Below are positions 19,722 through 28,459 of a stretch of DNA of 64,000 nucleotides, piece after piece (the stretch's first letter is position 1; each line of letters starts with the position of its first letter). The notes under the pieces are model-generated. The model worked only from the letters and a program-made list of their open reading frames with translations, had not been told where the DNA came from and ran no database searches. The position numbers and the translations under genes are program-made. Source of the stretch: Flavobacterium sp. CFS9 (GTDB lineage Bacteria > Bacteroidota > Bacteroidia > Flavobacteriales > Flavobacteriaceae); the NCBI RefSeq assembly GCF_041154745.1, contig NZ_AP031573.1:1178001-1242000 (forward strand). The letters run 5' to 3'.

Positions 19722-20603
19722 ATGAAAAATATAAAACTAATATTCACATCAATGCTATTTTTACTAATAGCGTTCTCATGTGATGACGATGGAGGAACAT
19801 CAAATATTGGCGCCATAGAAGGAGCTACTCCAAACATTAACAAAGTTGCTACATCTGACCAGGGTATAAACATTGTTGCACTGCAAAATGGCGGAGATGT
19901 AAATCTAGGATTAACATTACAAGTTGCTACAGGCGACATTACTTCTATGGATGTTGTCGCATTTTTCACCAAAAACGGTGTTGTTTCAAAAGCGACATTA
20001 CAAGCAAATGTTACGACTTTTCCAGCACAATTAAAGTATACTAAAGCGGAGTTAATCAAGGCATTCCCAGCATTTGCAAGTTTTGGTCTTAATGACAAAC
20101 TGGTAATTTCTGCCGATGTTAAAACCAAAGATGGAACTGTTTTGAAAATGATCGCAGATAACGGCCAGCCACTTTATGGAGCCGATGTTGCCAATTCAAC
20201 ACTATGGAAAGTTGTACAAACTTACACAGCATTGTGTCCATTAAATGATGCTTCACTTTTTAATGGAAACTATAAGGTAACAGCAGATACATGGGAAGAT
20301 TACGCTCCTGGTGATATTGTACCAGTAGTATATAATCTAGCAAATGGTAAATATGTATTTAGAATATTAAATACAGCAAATCCATACGTGATAAACTCAA
20401 GTACTTCTTACATAATCGGTACTATAAACCCAGCCACAAACACTGTTACAGTAACCAGCAATGAACCATGGAATTATGGTCCGGGAGCAGTTTACACTGT
20501 GACAGGAACTGGTAACGTTAGTTCATGTACCGGAGACATTAACTTAAAAATTAGATTTAGTGGATCAGCTGAATATACACTCAATTTAGTTAAGGCAAAT
20601 TAG
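19722..20603 (+). CDS. Lipoprotein of unknown function linked to SusCD 3
   Basis: The 293-residue protein has lipobox LIAFSC (Cys20) followed by DDDGG, an acidic surface-export-like signal. The body is beta-rich; two Cys (in the ALCPL and SSCTGD segments) could form a disulfide. It occupies the position of SusE/SusF-type accessory ligand-binding lipoproteins, but I see no motif that assigns it to that family. A surface ligand-binding role is inferred from position only. The operon ends at the terminator 20633-20668. Confidence 0.75.
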   Translation: MKNIKLIFTSMLFLLIAFSCDDDGGTSNIGAIEGATPNINKVATSDQGINIVALQNGGDVNLGLTLQVATGDITSMDVVAFFTKNGVVSKATLQANVTTFPAQLKYTKAELIKAFPAFASFGLNDKLVISADVKTKDGTVLKMIADNGQPLYGADVANSTLWKVVQTYTALCPLNDASLFNGNYKVTADTWEDYAPGDIVPVVYNLANGKYVFRILNTANPYVINSSTSYIIGTINPATNTVTVTSNEPWNYGPGAVYTVTGTGNVSSCTGDINLKIRFSGSAEYTLNLVKAN

Positions 20604-20632
20604 TAAAAGTTTAATTAGATTTATTTTATATC

Positions 20633-20668
20633 AAAACCACTCTGTTCACTCAGAGTGGTTTTTTTTTA
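20633..20668 (+). terminator. Terminator after susCD-lipoprotein operon 3
   Basis: AAAACCACTCTG (20633-20644) pairs perfectly with CAGAGTGGTTTT (20651-20662) and is followed by further T residues. Confidence 0.92.
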
Positions 20669-20683
20669 TCTCAACATTATACC

Positions 20684-20691
20684 TATATTTG
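20684..20691 (+). promoter_or_regulatory. Possible -7 box of rlmB
   Basis: TATATTTG is an exact match to TAnnTTTG but ends only 4 bases before the rlmB ATG, which would give a leaderless transcript. No clear TTTG lies 17-23 bp upstream (only the T run of the preceding terminator). Confidence 0.35.
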
Positions 20692-20695
20692 CCAC

Positions 20696-21430
20696 ATGGA
20701 AAAAGAACATCAAATATTTGGAATTAGAGCCATTATAGAAGCCATTCAGGCGGGAAAAGAAGTGGATAAAGTATTTATTCAAAAAGAAATTTCCGGAGAA
20801 TTAATGAAAGATTTAATGAAGGTGATGAAACGCGCTAACATTAATTTTTCTTACGTACCTGTAGAAAAACTTAATCGATTAACTCCAAATAATCATCAGG
20901 GAGCGGTAGCAACCATCTCTCCTATTGGTTTTATTGAACTGGAACATTTGGTTGAATCAACAATCGAATCCGGATCAAAACCTTTATTTTTAATACTGGA
21001 TCAAATTTCAGATGCCAGAAATTTTGGTGCTATTATCAGAACTGCTGAATGTACCGGTGTAAATGGAATCATTGTTCAGAAAGCTGGTTCTGCTCCAGTG
21101 AATGGTGATACGGTTAAAACTTCAGCCGGAGCAGTTTTTAATGTTCCAATCTGTAAAGTAGAACATATCAAAGATGCCATTTTTTACCTTCAGGGGTCAG
21201 GTATCAAAACAGTAGCTGCTACCGAAAAAACCGACCAAAATATATACGACATTACATTAAACGAACCAGTAGCTATCATCATGGGATCTGAAGACAGAGG
21301 TATAAATCCTTCTGTATTGAAAATTGTTGATGAAAAAGCAAAATTACCGATGTTCGGATCTATCGGATCTTTAAATGTTTCTGTTGCGTGCGGCGCATTT
21401 TTATACGAAACTGTTCGCCAAAGAAGTTAA
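20696..21430 (+). CDS. rlmB: 23S rRNA (guanosine-2'-O-)-methyltransferase, SpoU/TrmH family
   Basis: SAM-dependent 2'-O-methyltransferase (SPOUT knot fold), by homology acting on 23S rRNA. The 244-residue product has an N-terminal substrate-binding domain (HQIFGIRAIIEAI) and the three SPOUT motifs: DQISDARNFGAIIRTAEC (about 100-117), VAIIMGSEDRGINP, and LPMFGSIGSLNVSVACG near the C-terminus. Length is typical. It is a monocistronic plus-strand gene after the third SusCD terminator. RlmB versus a paralogous TrmH-type substrate cannot be settled from sequence alone. Confidence 0.88.
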   Translation: MEKEHQIFGIRAIIEAIQAGKEVDKVFIQKEISGELMKDLMKVMKRANINFSYVPVEKLNRLTPNNHQGAVATISPIGFIELEHLVESTIESGSKPLFLILDQISDARNFGAIIRTAECTGVNGIIVQKAGSAPVNGDTVKTSAGAVFNVPICKVEHIKDAIFYLQGSGIKTVAATEKTDQNIYDITLNEPVAIIMGSEDRGINPSVLKIVDEKAKLPMFGSIGSLNVSVACGAFLYETVRQRS

Positions 21431-21477
21431 AACATACGAAGAATTGAGAATTACGACGACAAATAAATAACAAATTA

Positions 21478-21677
21478 ATGTCTTCAAGATATACTCATAA
21501 CCAATTCTTTTTCAAAATCTGTTGCCTGTTTGTAATTGTGCTAATTACAAACTTAGGCTACGGACAAGCAATCAACTACGGGCAATTTTAGAATGAATAC
21601 AATTATGAGGCTTACTTTTTCATAACACCTCTATTGAATTTAGTATCGAAACAAAAACAATCATTTTACGGCAAACA
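21478..21677 (+). pseudogene. Remnant of a secreted-protein gene, interrupted by TAG
   Basis: From ATG 21478 an ORF encodes a good signal peptide (KICCLFVIVLITNLGYGQA) but stops at TAG 21589-21591 after 37 codons. The same frame continues open (NEYNYEAYFFITPLLNLVS...) to 21717, running into the 3' end of the rhomboid gene on the other strand. It looks like a decayed exported-protein gene whose 3' part is lost. A real 37-residue secreted peptide is possible but less likely. Confidence 0.4.
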
Positions 21678-22442
21678 TCAGTTATTCACCTCCGTTTCCG
21701 TTTTTGTAACTACATAATTAACCGCAACGTCCGAATTAAAGTAAGTTGTTAACACCAAAGGATCTTCCTCTATTACCTCCGTATTTACGAAATTTCCATT
21801 CTCATCAAAATGCTTCATAAAAGCATCTTCATCGGGATTAAAATCCGGTTTCTGCCATTCATAAACAATAGGTTTTGCATACTCAGGGGTTTTATAAAGT
21901 AAAGACATAACAAATCCGGTAATGAAACCTGCCAAATGTCCTTCCCAGGAAATAGTTTTATCAACCTCCGGAAAAACATACCAAATCATTCCGCCGTACA
22001 GTAAGATGACAGATAATGAGAGCGCCACTAAACGATAGTATCCAGTTTGGATTCCTTTAAAAAAAATGAAACTGACTAAAACATAAATCAACCCGCTGGC
22101 ACCAATATGAAAATTTTCACGACCAATAATCCACGTAATTAGTCCTGAAAATAAAATACCGTAGCCAATCACTGCGAAGGATTGTTTAGAATAAAAAAAT
22201 TGAAGTGCAGCCAACAATACTAAAAGAGGGATAGAATTATTGTACAAATGACTTAAATTTTCATGAATGAAAGAGCTGAACAAAATACCCTGCAGACCTG
22301 ACAGATCTCTTGGATAGATTCCGTACTGATAAAAATCGAAATCAAAGCGTATCTGAACCCAGTACACGATCCACAAAAAAAGGACAAAAAATACCGGAAG
22401 ACCAATAACTGCAGTCGTAAATTTAAAGTGGTTGTCGTTCAT
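21678..22442 (-). CDS. Rhomboid family intramembrane serine protease
   Basis: Integral membrane protease. The 254-residue product has about six hydrophobic segments, the catalytic Ser in GASG (Ser116), and the catalytic His in WEGHLAGFITG (His169), preceded by the usual N-terminal SFIHENLSHLYNN His/Asn region. After the last membrane segment there is a hydrophilic C-terminal tail of about 70 residues. Substrates are unknown. It is a single gene, divergent from rarA. Confidence 0.92.
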   Translation of the reverse strand: MNDNHFKFTTAVIGLPVFFVLFLWIVYWVQIRFDFDFYQYGIYPRDLSGLQGILFSSFIHENLSHLYNNSIPLLVLLAALQFFYSKQSFAVIGYGILFSGLITWIIGRENFHIGASGLIYVLVSFIFFKGIQTGYYRLVALSLSVILLYGGMIWYVFPEVDKTISWEGHLAGFITGFVMSLLYKTPEYAKPIVYEWQKPDFNPDEDAFMKHFDENGNFVNTEVIEEDPLVLTTYFNSDVAVNYVVTKTETEVNN

Positions 22443-22530
22443 AATTTTTAAGGTAAATTTTAAATGATAACATCAAAAAACTATCCAATTACAATTTACT
22501 GATAATTTGTCAGCTAACCGAAATTCTTAA

Positions 22531-22615
22531 GCGCGATTCTAGCCCTGATGGAAGCGGCATCCTTTTGTGTCCGCCGCAGCGAACACAAAAGATACAGCGG
22601 ACAGCAGGAATAGCT
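22531..22615. repeat. GC-rich dispersed intergenic element
   Basis: A GC-rich island in the rhomboid-rarA spacer (AGCCCTGATGGAAGCGGCAT through GGACAGCAGGAATAGCT). It holds a hairpin in which CTTTTGTGT (22562-22570) pairs with ACACAAAAG (22583-22591). From memory, very similar elements recur in many Flavobacterium intergenic regions; only one full copy is in this window. Confidence 0.5.
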
Positions 22616-22659
22616 TCTAAAAACTATAAAATTAAAACCGAAAACTGTAATTTTACAAA

Positions 22660-23937
22660 ATGGAAGCACCTTTAGCCGAGCGTATTCGCCCACAACACTT
22701 AGAAGATTACATCAGTCAGAGTCATTTGGTTGGTCCAAACGGATCTTTGACGCAACAAATTTCGAAAGGAATAATTCCGTCGTTAATCTTCTGGGGACCT
22801 CCCGGAACAGGAAAAACTACCCTGGCACAAATCATCGCGCAGGAATCCAAGCGTCCGTTTTATATCCTGAGTGCCATCAATTCAGGTGTAAAAGATATTC
22901 GTGATGTCATTGAAAAAGCTAAGCAAAGCGGTGGACTATTTACTGCTAAAAATCCTATTTTGTTTATTGATGAGATCCATCGTTTCAGCAAGTCACAACA
23001 AGATTCACTTTTGGCCGCTGTCGAAAAAGGCTGGATTACACTTGTTGGTGCAACGACCGAAAACCCAAGTTTTGAAGTCATTCCTGCATTATTGTCACGT
23101 TGCCAGGTCTATATCTTAAATGCTTTCACAAAAGCCGATTTAGAAGCTTTATTGCATCGAGCGCTAAAAACGGATACCTACCTGGCTTCAAAAAATATCA
23201 CTTTAAAAGAAACGGAAGCTTTATTGCGACTTTCGGGAGGTGACGGACGAAAACTTCTCAATATTTTTGAGCTCGTTATCAACGCTTCTGCCGGTGATGA
23301 AATTATCATCACCAACGATCGTGTTTTTGAATTGGTACAACAAAACACAGTACTGTATGACAAAAGTGGAGAACAGCATTACGATATCGTTTCTGCCTTT
23401 ATAAAATCTATTCGCGGAAGTGATCCTAATGGAGCTGTTTATTGGCTGGCCAGAATGATTGAAGGTGGTGAAGACGTAAAATTTATTGCCCGAAGAATGC
23501 TTATACTGTCGAGTGAAGACATTGGAAATGCCAATCCGACTGCCTTTATCATGGCCAATAATACCTTTCAGGCAGTAACTACAATTGGCTATCCCGAAAG
23601 CAGAATTATACTGAGTCAATGCGCCATTTATCTCGCCACTTCTCCTAAGAGCAATGCCTCGTATATGGCGATCGGCAATGCTCAACAATTAGTAAAACAA
23701 ACCGGAGATTTACCAGTTCCCATTCATTTGAGAAATGCTCCAACCAAACTTATGAAAGAACTGGGTTACGGTGATGATTATAAATATTCGCACGATTATG
23801 CCAATAATTTTGCTGAGCAGGAATTTCTACCAGATGCCATAAAAGAAACGGTTCTTTACAATCCGGGGCACAATTCAAGAGAGAATAGCAACCGCGAATT
23901 TTTAAAGAACCGTTGGAAAGACAAATACGGTTATTAA
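22660..23937 (+). CDS. rarA: Replication-associated recombination protein RarA (MgsA)
   Basis: AAA+ ATPase of the clamp-loader clade that acts at stalled replication forks. The 425-residue product has Walker A GPPGTGKTT (46-54), Walker B ILFIDEIHRF, sensor GATTENPSFE and the C-terminal RarA tetramerisation region (GGEDVKFIARRMLILSSEDIG). Length is normal. It begins with MEAPLAERIRPQHLEDYISQ, the expected N-terminus. The 155-codon antisense ORF inside it is a shadow. Confidence 0.95.
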   Translation: MEAPLAERIRPQHLEDYISQSHLVGPNGSLTQQISKGIIPSLIFWGPPGTGKTTLAQIIAQESKRPFYILSAINSGVKDIRDVIEKAKQSGGLFTAKNPILFIDEIHRFSKSQQDSLLAAVEKGWITLVGATTENPSFEVIPALLSRCQVYILNAFTKADLEALLHRALKTDTYLASKNITLKETEALLRLSGGDGRKLLNIFELVINASAGDEIIITNDRVFELVQQNTVLYDKSGEQHYDIVSAFIKSIRGSDPNGAVYWLARMIEGGEDVKFIARRMLILSSEDIGNANPTAFIMANNTFQAVTTIGYPESRIILSQCAIYLATSPKSNASYMAIGNAQQLVKQTGDLPVPIHLRNAPTKLMKELGYGDDYKYSHDYANNFAEQEFLPDAIKETVLYNPGHNSRENSNREFLKNRWKDKYGY

Positions 23938-23952
23938 AACCGTATTCTATTT

Positions 23953-24699
23953 TTAGAATTTAACTGAAACTTTTTCAGAAACTAATTGATCGTTTTTATA
24001 ATATTCAAAAAACCATTGATTGTCTTTTGCATTTAAAGATCCCTGAACTCCGTCTTTTATAGCGATAAATGAATCCGGACGAGATGTTTTCAATAATTTC
24101 ATTACCACTTTTGGCGTTTTATCAATTAGCTGGTAACCATTCTCTGTTGGCTGTGCATACAATAAATTTGGATCTTTAAGATCAACCACCGGAGCCGCCT
24201 CTACAACTTTAGCAGCTATAACTGCAGTTGTCAACGGAGTCGCCGGAATTGAAGATTTCACAGTATTGGCACTTTTTCCATTGTATTTATAACGCAACCC
24301 GTTTACTGAAACAAACGCAAGATCAAGACATTCTCTGTAAGCTGTTTCATATTCCTTCTCTTTACTTTTTCCTACCGCGGATGTAAAAATCACTTTACCG
24401 TAACAATCTTTAAATTCTACAAAAAGCTTGGTAATTAAAAAACCATTTTCTTTTTTAACATCGGCATACAAAAGATCACAACGGTCACCAAAACCTTCCG
24501 GAAGTACCTCATTAGCATAAAAAGCCTGAAAACCCGCTTTGTTTAAATTCGCTTTTGTCATTGTTGACGTTCTGTATTGATTTTCTGTTCTAAGAAAATC
24601 ATATTTTAAAGGCACAATAACCGCTTTGTAATCATTAACCGATTGTGAAAATCCAATAACTGATGTAAGGAATGCAATCAATAAAAATTTTATTCTCAT
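23953..24699 (-). CDS. Exported protein of unknown function
   Basis: The 248-residue product has a signal peptide (1-18, SVIGFSQ/S) and no lipobox. The mature part begins NDYKAVIVPLKYDFL and has a central stretch like a family of conserved flavobacterial periplasmic proteins; no catalytic motif is evident. It is the last gene of a compact minus-strand operon radC-yjjG-this gene (gaps 3 and 2 bp). Its 3' end faces rarA at 15 bp. Function not recognised. Confidence 0.7.
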   Translation of the reverse strand: MRIKFLLIAFLTSVIGFSQSVNDYKAVIVPLKYDFLRTENQYRTSTMTKANLNKAGFQAFYANEVLPEGFGDRCDLLYADVKKENGFLITKLFVEFKDCYGKVIFTSAVGKSKEKEYETAYRECLDLAFVSVNGLRYKYNGKSANTVKSSIPATPLTTAVIAAKVVEAAPVVDLKDPNLLYAQPTENGYQLIDKTPKVVMKLLKTSRPDSFIAIKDGVQGSLNAKDNQWFFEYYKNDQLVSEKVSVKF

Positions 24700-24701
24700 A
24701 A

Positions 24702-25388
24702 TTATAAATATTTTTTTAGTTCTAATAAATGGTTTACTTGTTTAATATTTTGCGGAGCTTCGATTCTTTTTTCATTAAAGAAAATAGCATCAAGACCAGC
24801 ATTTAAGGCTCCATTGACATCCGCATCCAGACAGTCTCCTATCATAACACTACTTTCTTTCGAAGCTTTGGCAACACGAAGTGCATAATCAAAGATAATA
24901 CTATTTGGTTTCTTCACACCTGCCAACTCAGAATTTGTGATGGTTTCAAAATAACCTGAAAGTGATGCATTATTTATTTTCTTATCCTGAACATTTGCAA
25001 AACCGTTGGTAATGATATGCAGTTTGTATTTGGGTTTTAAATACTCCAAAACTTCAATTGCTCCTTCGAAAAGATGATTGTTGTCGGTTAAAAATTCAAT
25101 ATAATCATTAGCAATCTCGTTGATATTTTCATCTGATATGACATAATTCAAAGCGTCAAAAGAAAACTTCAATCTATTGTAACGGAGTTCCAGATGTGTT
25201 ATTTTATCGTTTTGGTATAATTTCCAACACTCCTGATTGATTGGAGCATATTTCTCGATAAAATCTTCTGTTTTAATTTCGGGGTATTTACTTTTAAAAA
25301 TTCGATCAAAAGCCATTTCAGAGTTTTTGTCAAAATCCCAAAGCGTATGATCTAAATCAAAAAAGACATCGGTAATAGTGGTATTCAT
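24702..25388 (-). CDS. YjjG-type HAD nucleotidase
   Basis: The 228-residue HAD-superfamily hydrolase has motif I DVFFDLDHTLWDFDKN, motif II IITNGFANVQ, and motif III/IV GVKKPNSIIFDYAL plus MIGDCLDADVNGALNAG. The DLDHTLWDF form is that of YjjG/YfnB noncanonical pyrimidine nucleotidases, which dephosphorylate abnormal nucleoside monophosphates. Middle gene of the radC operon, 3 bp from radC. Confidence 0.88.
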   Translation of the reverse strand: MNTTITDVFFDLDHTLWDFDKNSEMAFDRIFKSKYPEIKTEDFIEKYAPINQECWKLYQNDKITHLELRYNRLKFSFDALNYVISDENINEIANDYIEFLTDNNHLFEGAIEVLEYLKPKYKLHIITNGFANVQDKKINNASLSGYFETITNSELAGVKKPNSIIFDYALRVAKASKESSVMIGDCLDADVNGALNAGLDAIFFNEKRIEAPQNIKQVNHLLELKKYL

Positions 25389-25391
25389 AAT

Positions 25392-26087
25392 TTATAAAAT
25401 TCCTTGATCTACAAAACTATAATATTTTGCTTCAGTTATAATCAAATGATCCAAAACTTTAACATCTAAACTATCCCCAGCTAATTTTATCTTTTTCGTC
25501 AACTTTTTATCGGCATCACTGGGCAACAAATTTCCTGACGGATGATTGTGACATAAAATCAATCCCGTAGCACCTGTTTCGAGTGCCAATTTAAAAACGA
25601 TACGCACATCTACAATGGCTCCTGTAATTCCGCCTTTACTTACTTGAGATTTAGAAATTACTTTATTGGAATTATTCAGGAAAATCACCCAAAACTCTTC
25701 GTGAGACAGTTCTCCAATAATGGGCTGCATAATTTCGAAAACTATTTTACTCGAAGTAATTATCTTCAAATGAGACACATCCTCTGCCCTTCTTCTTCTT
25801 CCAAGTTCTAATGCTGCAATAATTGTAATTGCTTTTGCCAGCCCTATCCCTTTAAATTCCATTAACTGAGCAATAGATTTTTTTCCTAAAGAATTTAAAC
25901 TCCCGGCACTGGCCAGTATCTTTTTACTTAAATCAACAGCAGATTCATTGCGACTGCCTGAGCCCACTAATATCGCAATCAACTCGGCGTTACTTAAAGC
26001 TTCTTTGCCTTTTAACATTAATCTTTCACGAGGTCTGTCGTCTTCTGACCATGCTGAAATAGGAGAATAGGTTCCTTTTGAAATCAT
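25392..26087 (-). CDS. radC: RadC/JAB-domain protein
   Basis: The 231-residue product has an N-terminal helix-hairpin-helix region (LMEFKGIGLAKAITIIAALELGRR) and a JAMM metal motif LILCHNHPSGNLLPSD typical of the RadC family. The historical DNA-repair name is not backed by a demonstrated activity. First gene of a three-gene minus-strand operon; divergent from the DUF1287 lipoprotein gene. Confidence 0.92.
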   Translation of the reverse strand: MISKGTYSPISAWSEDDRPRERLMLKGKEALSNAELIAILVGSGSRNESAVDLSKKILASAGSLNSLGKKSIAQLMEFKGIGLAKAITIIAALELGRRRRAEDVSHLKIITSSKIVFEIMQPIIGELSHEEFWVIFLNNSNKVISKSQVSKGGITGAIVDVRIVFKLALETGATGLILCHNHPSGNLLPSDADKKLTKKIKLAGDSLDVKVLDHLIITEAKYYSFVDQGIL

Positions 26088-26193
26088 TACAAAAATTTAA
26101 AGAAGCGAAGATATTTAAAAATAAGAAAAAACCTTCAAAAAAAACATAATTGTTTTATGCTTTTTACTAACTTTAAAATAAAATCAATTGCAA

Positions 26194-26817
26194 ATGAAAT
26201 CACTCAGCAAACTTCTCTTTCTGACCCTTTTTATTTCCTGCCAACAAAAAGAAACTAAAACCATAACTTCTCTGTCTGCCTCTCATCCAAAAAATTTTGA
26301 GGAAAAATTATCCGATGCAGCAATCTCAATCATTGATCCTTCTATAGATTACGATCCTTCTTACTTTAAAATTAACTATCCGAATGGTGATGTCCCAAAA
26401 AACAAGGGAGTCTGCACAGACGTCATTATTCGATCCTATAGAAAATTAGGTATTGATTTACAAAAGGAAGTTCACGAAGATATGATTGAGAATTTCTCTG
26501 ATTATCCAAACTTAAAAAAATGGGGAATGACAAGCACAGATACTAATATTGACCATAGAAGAGTCCCCAATCTAGAAGTATTCTTTGAACGAAAAGGCAT
26601 AAAACTACCGCTTTCTCAAGATGCCAAAGATTATAAAACCGGAGAAATTGTTACATGGATAATTAATAATAAACTGCCACACATTGGAATTGTGACAAAC
26701 AAAAAATCCAGAGATGGAAAACGAAATCTAATTGTACATAACGTCGGCCAAGGCCAGGTTCTGGAAGATTGTTTATTTGAATATAAAATTGTTGGACATT
26801 TTAAATATCAAAAATAG
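26194..26817 (+). CDS. DUF1287-family lipoprotein
   Basis: The ATG at 26194 is preferred to the in-frame TTG two codons upstream, because it gives a canonical lipoprotein signal (MKSLSKLLFLTLFISC, Cys16). The mature part carries DUF1287 features: YPNGDVPKNKGVCTDVIIRSYR, a HRRVPNL segment, and KLPHIGIVTNKK ... LIVHNVGQG. The Cys/His pattern suggests an NlpC/P60-like papain fold, so a cell-wall amidase role is possible; that is inference. It is 207 aa and complete, convergent with the mpl-type gene. Confidence 0.8.
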   Translation: MKSLSKLLFLTLFISCQQKETKTITSLSASHPKNFEEKLSDAAISIIDPSIDYDPSYFKINYPNGDVPKNKGVCTDVIIRSYRKLGIDLQKEVHEDMIENFSDYPNLKKWGMTSTDTNIDHRRVPNLEVFFERKGIKLPLSQDAKDYKTGEIVTWIINNKLPHIGIVTNKKSRDGKRNLIVHNVGQGQVLEDCLFEYKIVGHFKYQK

Positions 26818-26842
26818 GTTTAAAATTCCACCAAAAAAGAAA

Positions 26843-26865
26843 TGCCAACTGTATAACAATTGGCA
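26843..26865 (-). terminator. Terminator between convergent genes
   Basis: TGCCAA-C-TGT pairs with ACA-A-TTGGCA around a 3-base loop. On the minus strand it is followed by TTTCTTTTTT, so it terminates the mpl-type gene. On the plus strand the following CTTTATTAAATTTT is a weaker U tract. Confidence 0.65.
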
Positions 26866-26891
26866 CTTTATTAAATTTTCTAATTGGCGAA

Positions 26892-28247
26892 TTACTCAAT
26901 CAGTCCTTTCACATCATCAAAATTCAATCCTCCGTAATTACCGGAACTCATTAATAATAAAGCTGAATTTTCAAGATTTAAATTGAAAAGATATTCTTTA
27001 AATTCATCAGGATTGGTGTAAATAATTAAGTCTTCGCGATTAAAAGAACTTGCTATCTGCTCATAAGTCACTTCTTCCAGCTGTTTAATTTTTACCGCAT
27101 CCGGTGAGTAAAATACTACTGCAACATCAGCATATTCAAGAGCTCCTTCATACTCTTTTAAAAACTCAGCGTTCAAACTGCTGTAACTGTGTAATTCCAG
27201 ACAAGCCACTAAAATTCGGTTTGGATACTGTTCTTTTACGGCTTTTGTAGTTGCAGCTACTTTACTTGGAGAGTGGGCAAAATCTTTGTAAGCTACTTTT
27301 CCTTTTCCTTCTGCTATTTTTTCTAATCGTTTTGAGGCTCCTTTAAAACTTGCGATTGCTTCATAAAAATCGGCTTCGTCAACTCCCATGTTTTGGCAAA
27401 TCCACTTTGCACCGGCAAGATTATTTAAATTGTGTGCACCAAAAACTTCAATTGGCATATCACCTTCCGGAGTTTCTAATAAAGTTACACCATCATTAAC
27501 GGTATATTTTGGAGTAGTATAAGCTAATTTACGGATTGGATTCGTAGCGGCTTCAGCAACACGTTTTACTTCCGGATCATTTTCGTTGTACACCAAAATT
27601 CCTCCATTTGTAATTTTCCCAATAAAGATTTCGAATTGTTCAACATAATTCTCATAAGTAGGGAATACATTGATGTGGTCCCAGGCTATTCCTGAAATCA
27701 AGGCGATATTTGGCTGATACAAATGAAATTTCGGACGTCTGTCTATAGGAGAAGATAAATACTCATCTCCTTCCAAAACCACGAAATCATTTTCTTCAGT
27801 AAGATGTACCATCGTATCAAAACCTTCTAACTGTGCTCCAACCATATAATCTATTTCGATATTATGATAATGCATGACATGAAGAATCATCGAAGTTATG
27901 GTTGTTTTTCCATGCGAACCTCCAATTACCACACGGGTTTTATTTTTAGACTGCTCGTACAAAAATTCCGGATAAGAATAAATCTTCAGCCCTAATTCCT
28001 GTGCCTTTAGCAACTCCGGATTATCAGCTTTTGCATGCATTCCCAGAATTATAGCATCAATATCAGCAGTAATTTTTTCGGGAAACCAACCCATTTCAGC
28101 CGGTAAGATTCCCTTTTTTTCCAACCTTGATTTTGAAGGTTCAAAAATAGCATCATCGCTTCCTGTTACCTGATATCCTTTATTGTACAATGCAAGTGCT
28201 AAATTATGCATGGCGCTTCCGCCTATGGCGATGAAATGTGTTTTCAT
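26892..28247 (-). CDS. mpl: Mpl-type UDP-N-acetylmuramate:tripeptide ligase
   Basis: Mur-ligase family enzyme of peptidoglycan recycling that joins UDP-MurNAc to L-Ala-gamma-D-Glu-mDAP. The 451-residue product has the N-terminal nucleotide fold (FIAIGGSAMHNLALAL), ATP loop GSHGKTT (110-116), the Mpl-like central segment VLEGDEYLSSPIDRRPKF, and C-terminal DFAHSPSKVAATTKAV (the Mur-ligase DxAHxPxK/E position). EGDEY...D(R)RPKF distinguishes Mpl from MurC. Monocistronic and divergent from the alpha-2-macroglobulin gene. Confidence 0.88.
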   Translation of the reverse strand: MKTHFIAIGGSAMHNLALALYNKGYQVTGSDDAIFEPSKSRLEKKGILPAEMGWFPEKITADIDAIILGMHAKADNPELLKAQELGLKIYSYPEFLYEQSKNKTRVVIGGSHGKTTITSMILHVMHYHNIEIDYMVGAQLEGFDTMVHLTEENDFVVLEGDEYLSSPIDRRPKFHLYQPNIALISGIAWDHINVFPTYENYVEQFEIFIGKITNGGILVYNENDPEVKRVAEAATNPIRKLAYTTPKYTVNDGVTLLETPEGDMPIEVFGAHNLNNLAGAKWICQNMGVDEADFYEAIASFKGASKRLEKIAEGKGKVAYKDFAHSPSKVAATTKAVKEQYPNRILVACLELHSYSSLNAEFLKEYEGALEYADVAVVFYSPDAVKIKQLEEVTYEQIASSFNREDLIIYTNPDEFKEYLFNLNLENSALLLMSSGNYGGLNFDDVKGLIE

Positions 28248-28459
28248 TGAATACGTTGAATCGTTTATTTGTTGAACGGTTTAATCGAAAAGTGAAAATA
28301 GAATTCAACGATTAAATCGGTTAATTATTTTTCAAAAATAAGGAATTATAAAATGTCTCATTTGCTTTTAGTGCTAAATTAGTAATTTGTAGGGATAATA
28401 TTTTTTAATCGTTCCCAACCTTTTTATCAAAAACATCATCAATAGACAAAACATCTCTT

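Noticed and set aside
19706..20128. 140-codon antisense ORF across the start of the lipoprotein gene
   Set aside because: It is a shadow: the plus-strand frame has a lipobox, normal spacing from susD and a terminator, while the antisense product looks like random translation.
23221..23688. Long antisense ORF (155 codons) inside rarA
   Set aside because: It lies wholly within a strongly conserved gene in the opposite frame, and its translation shows no domain or start context.
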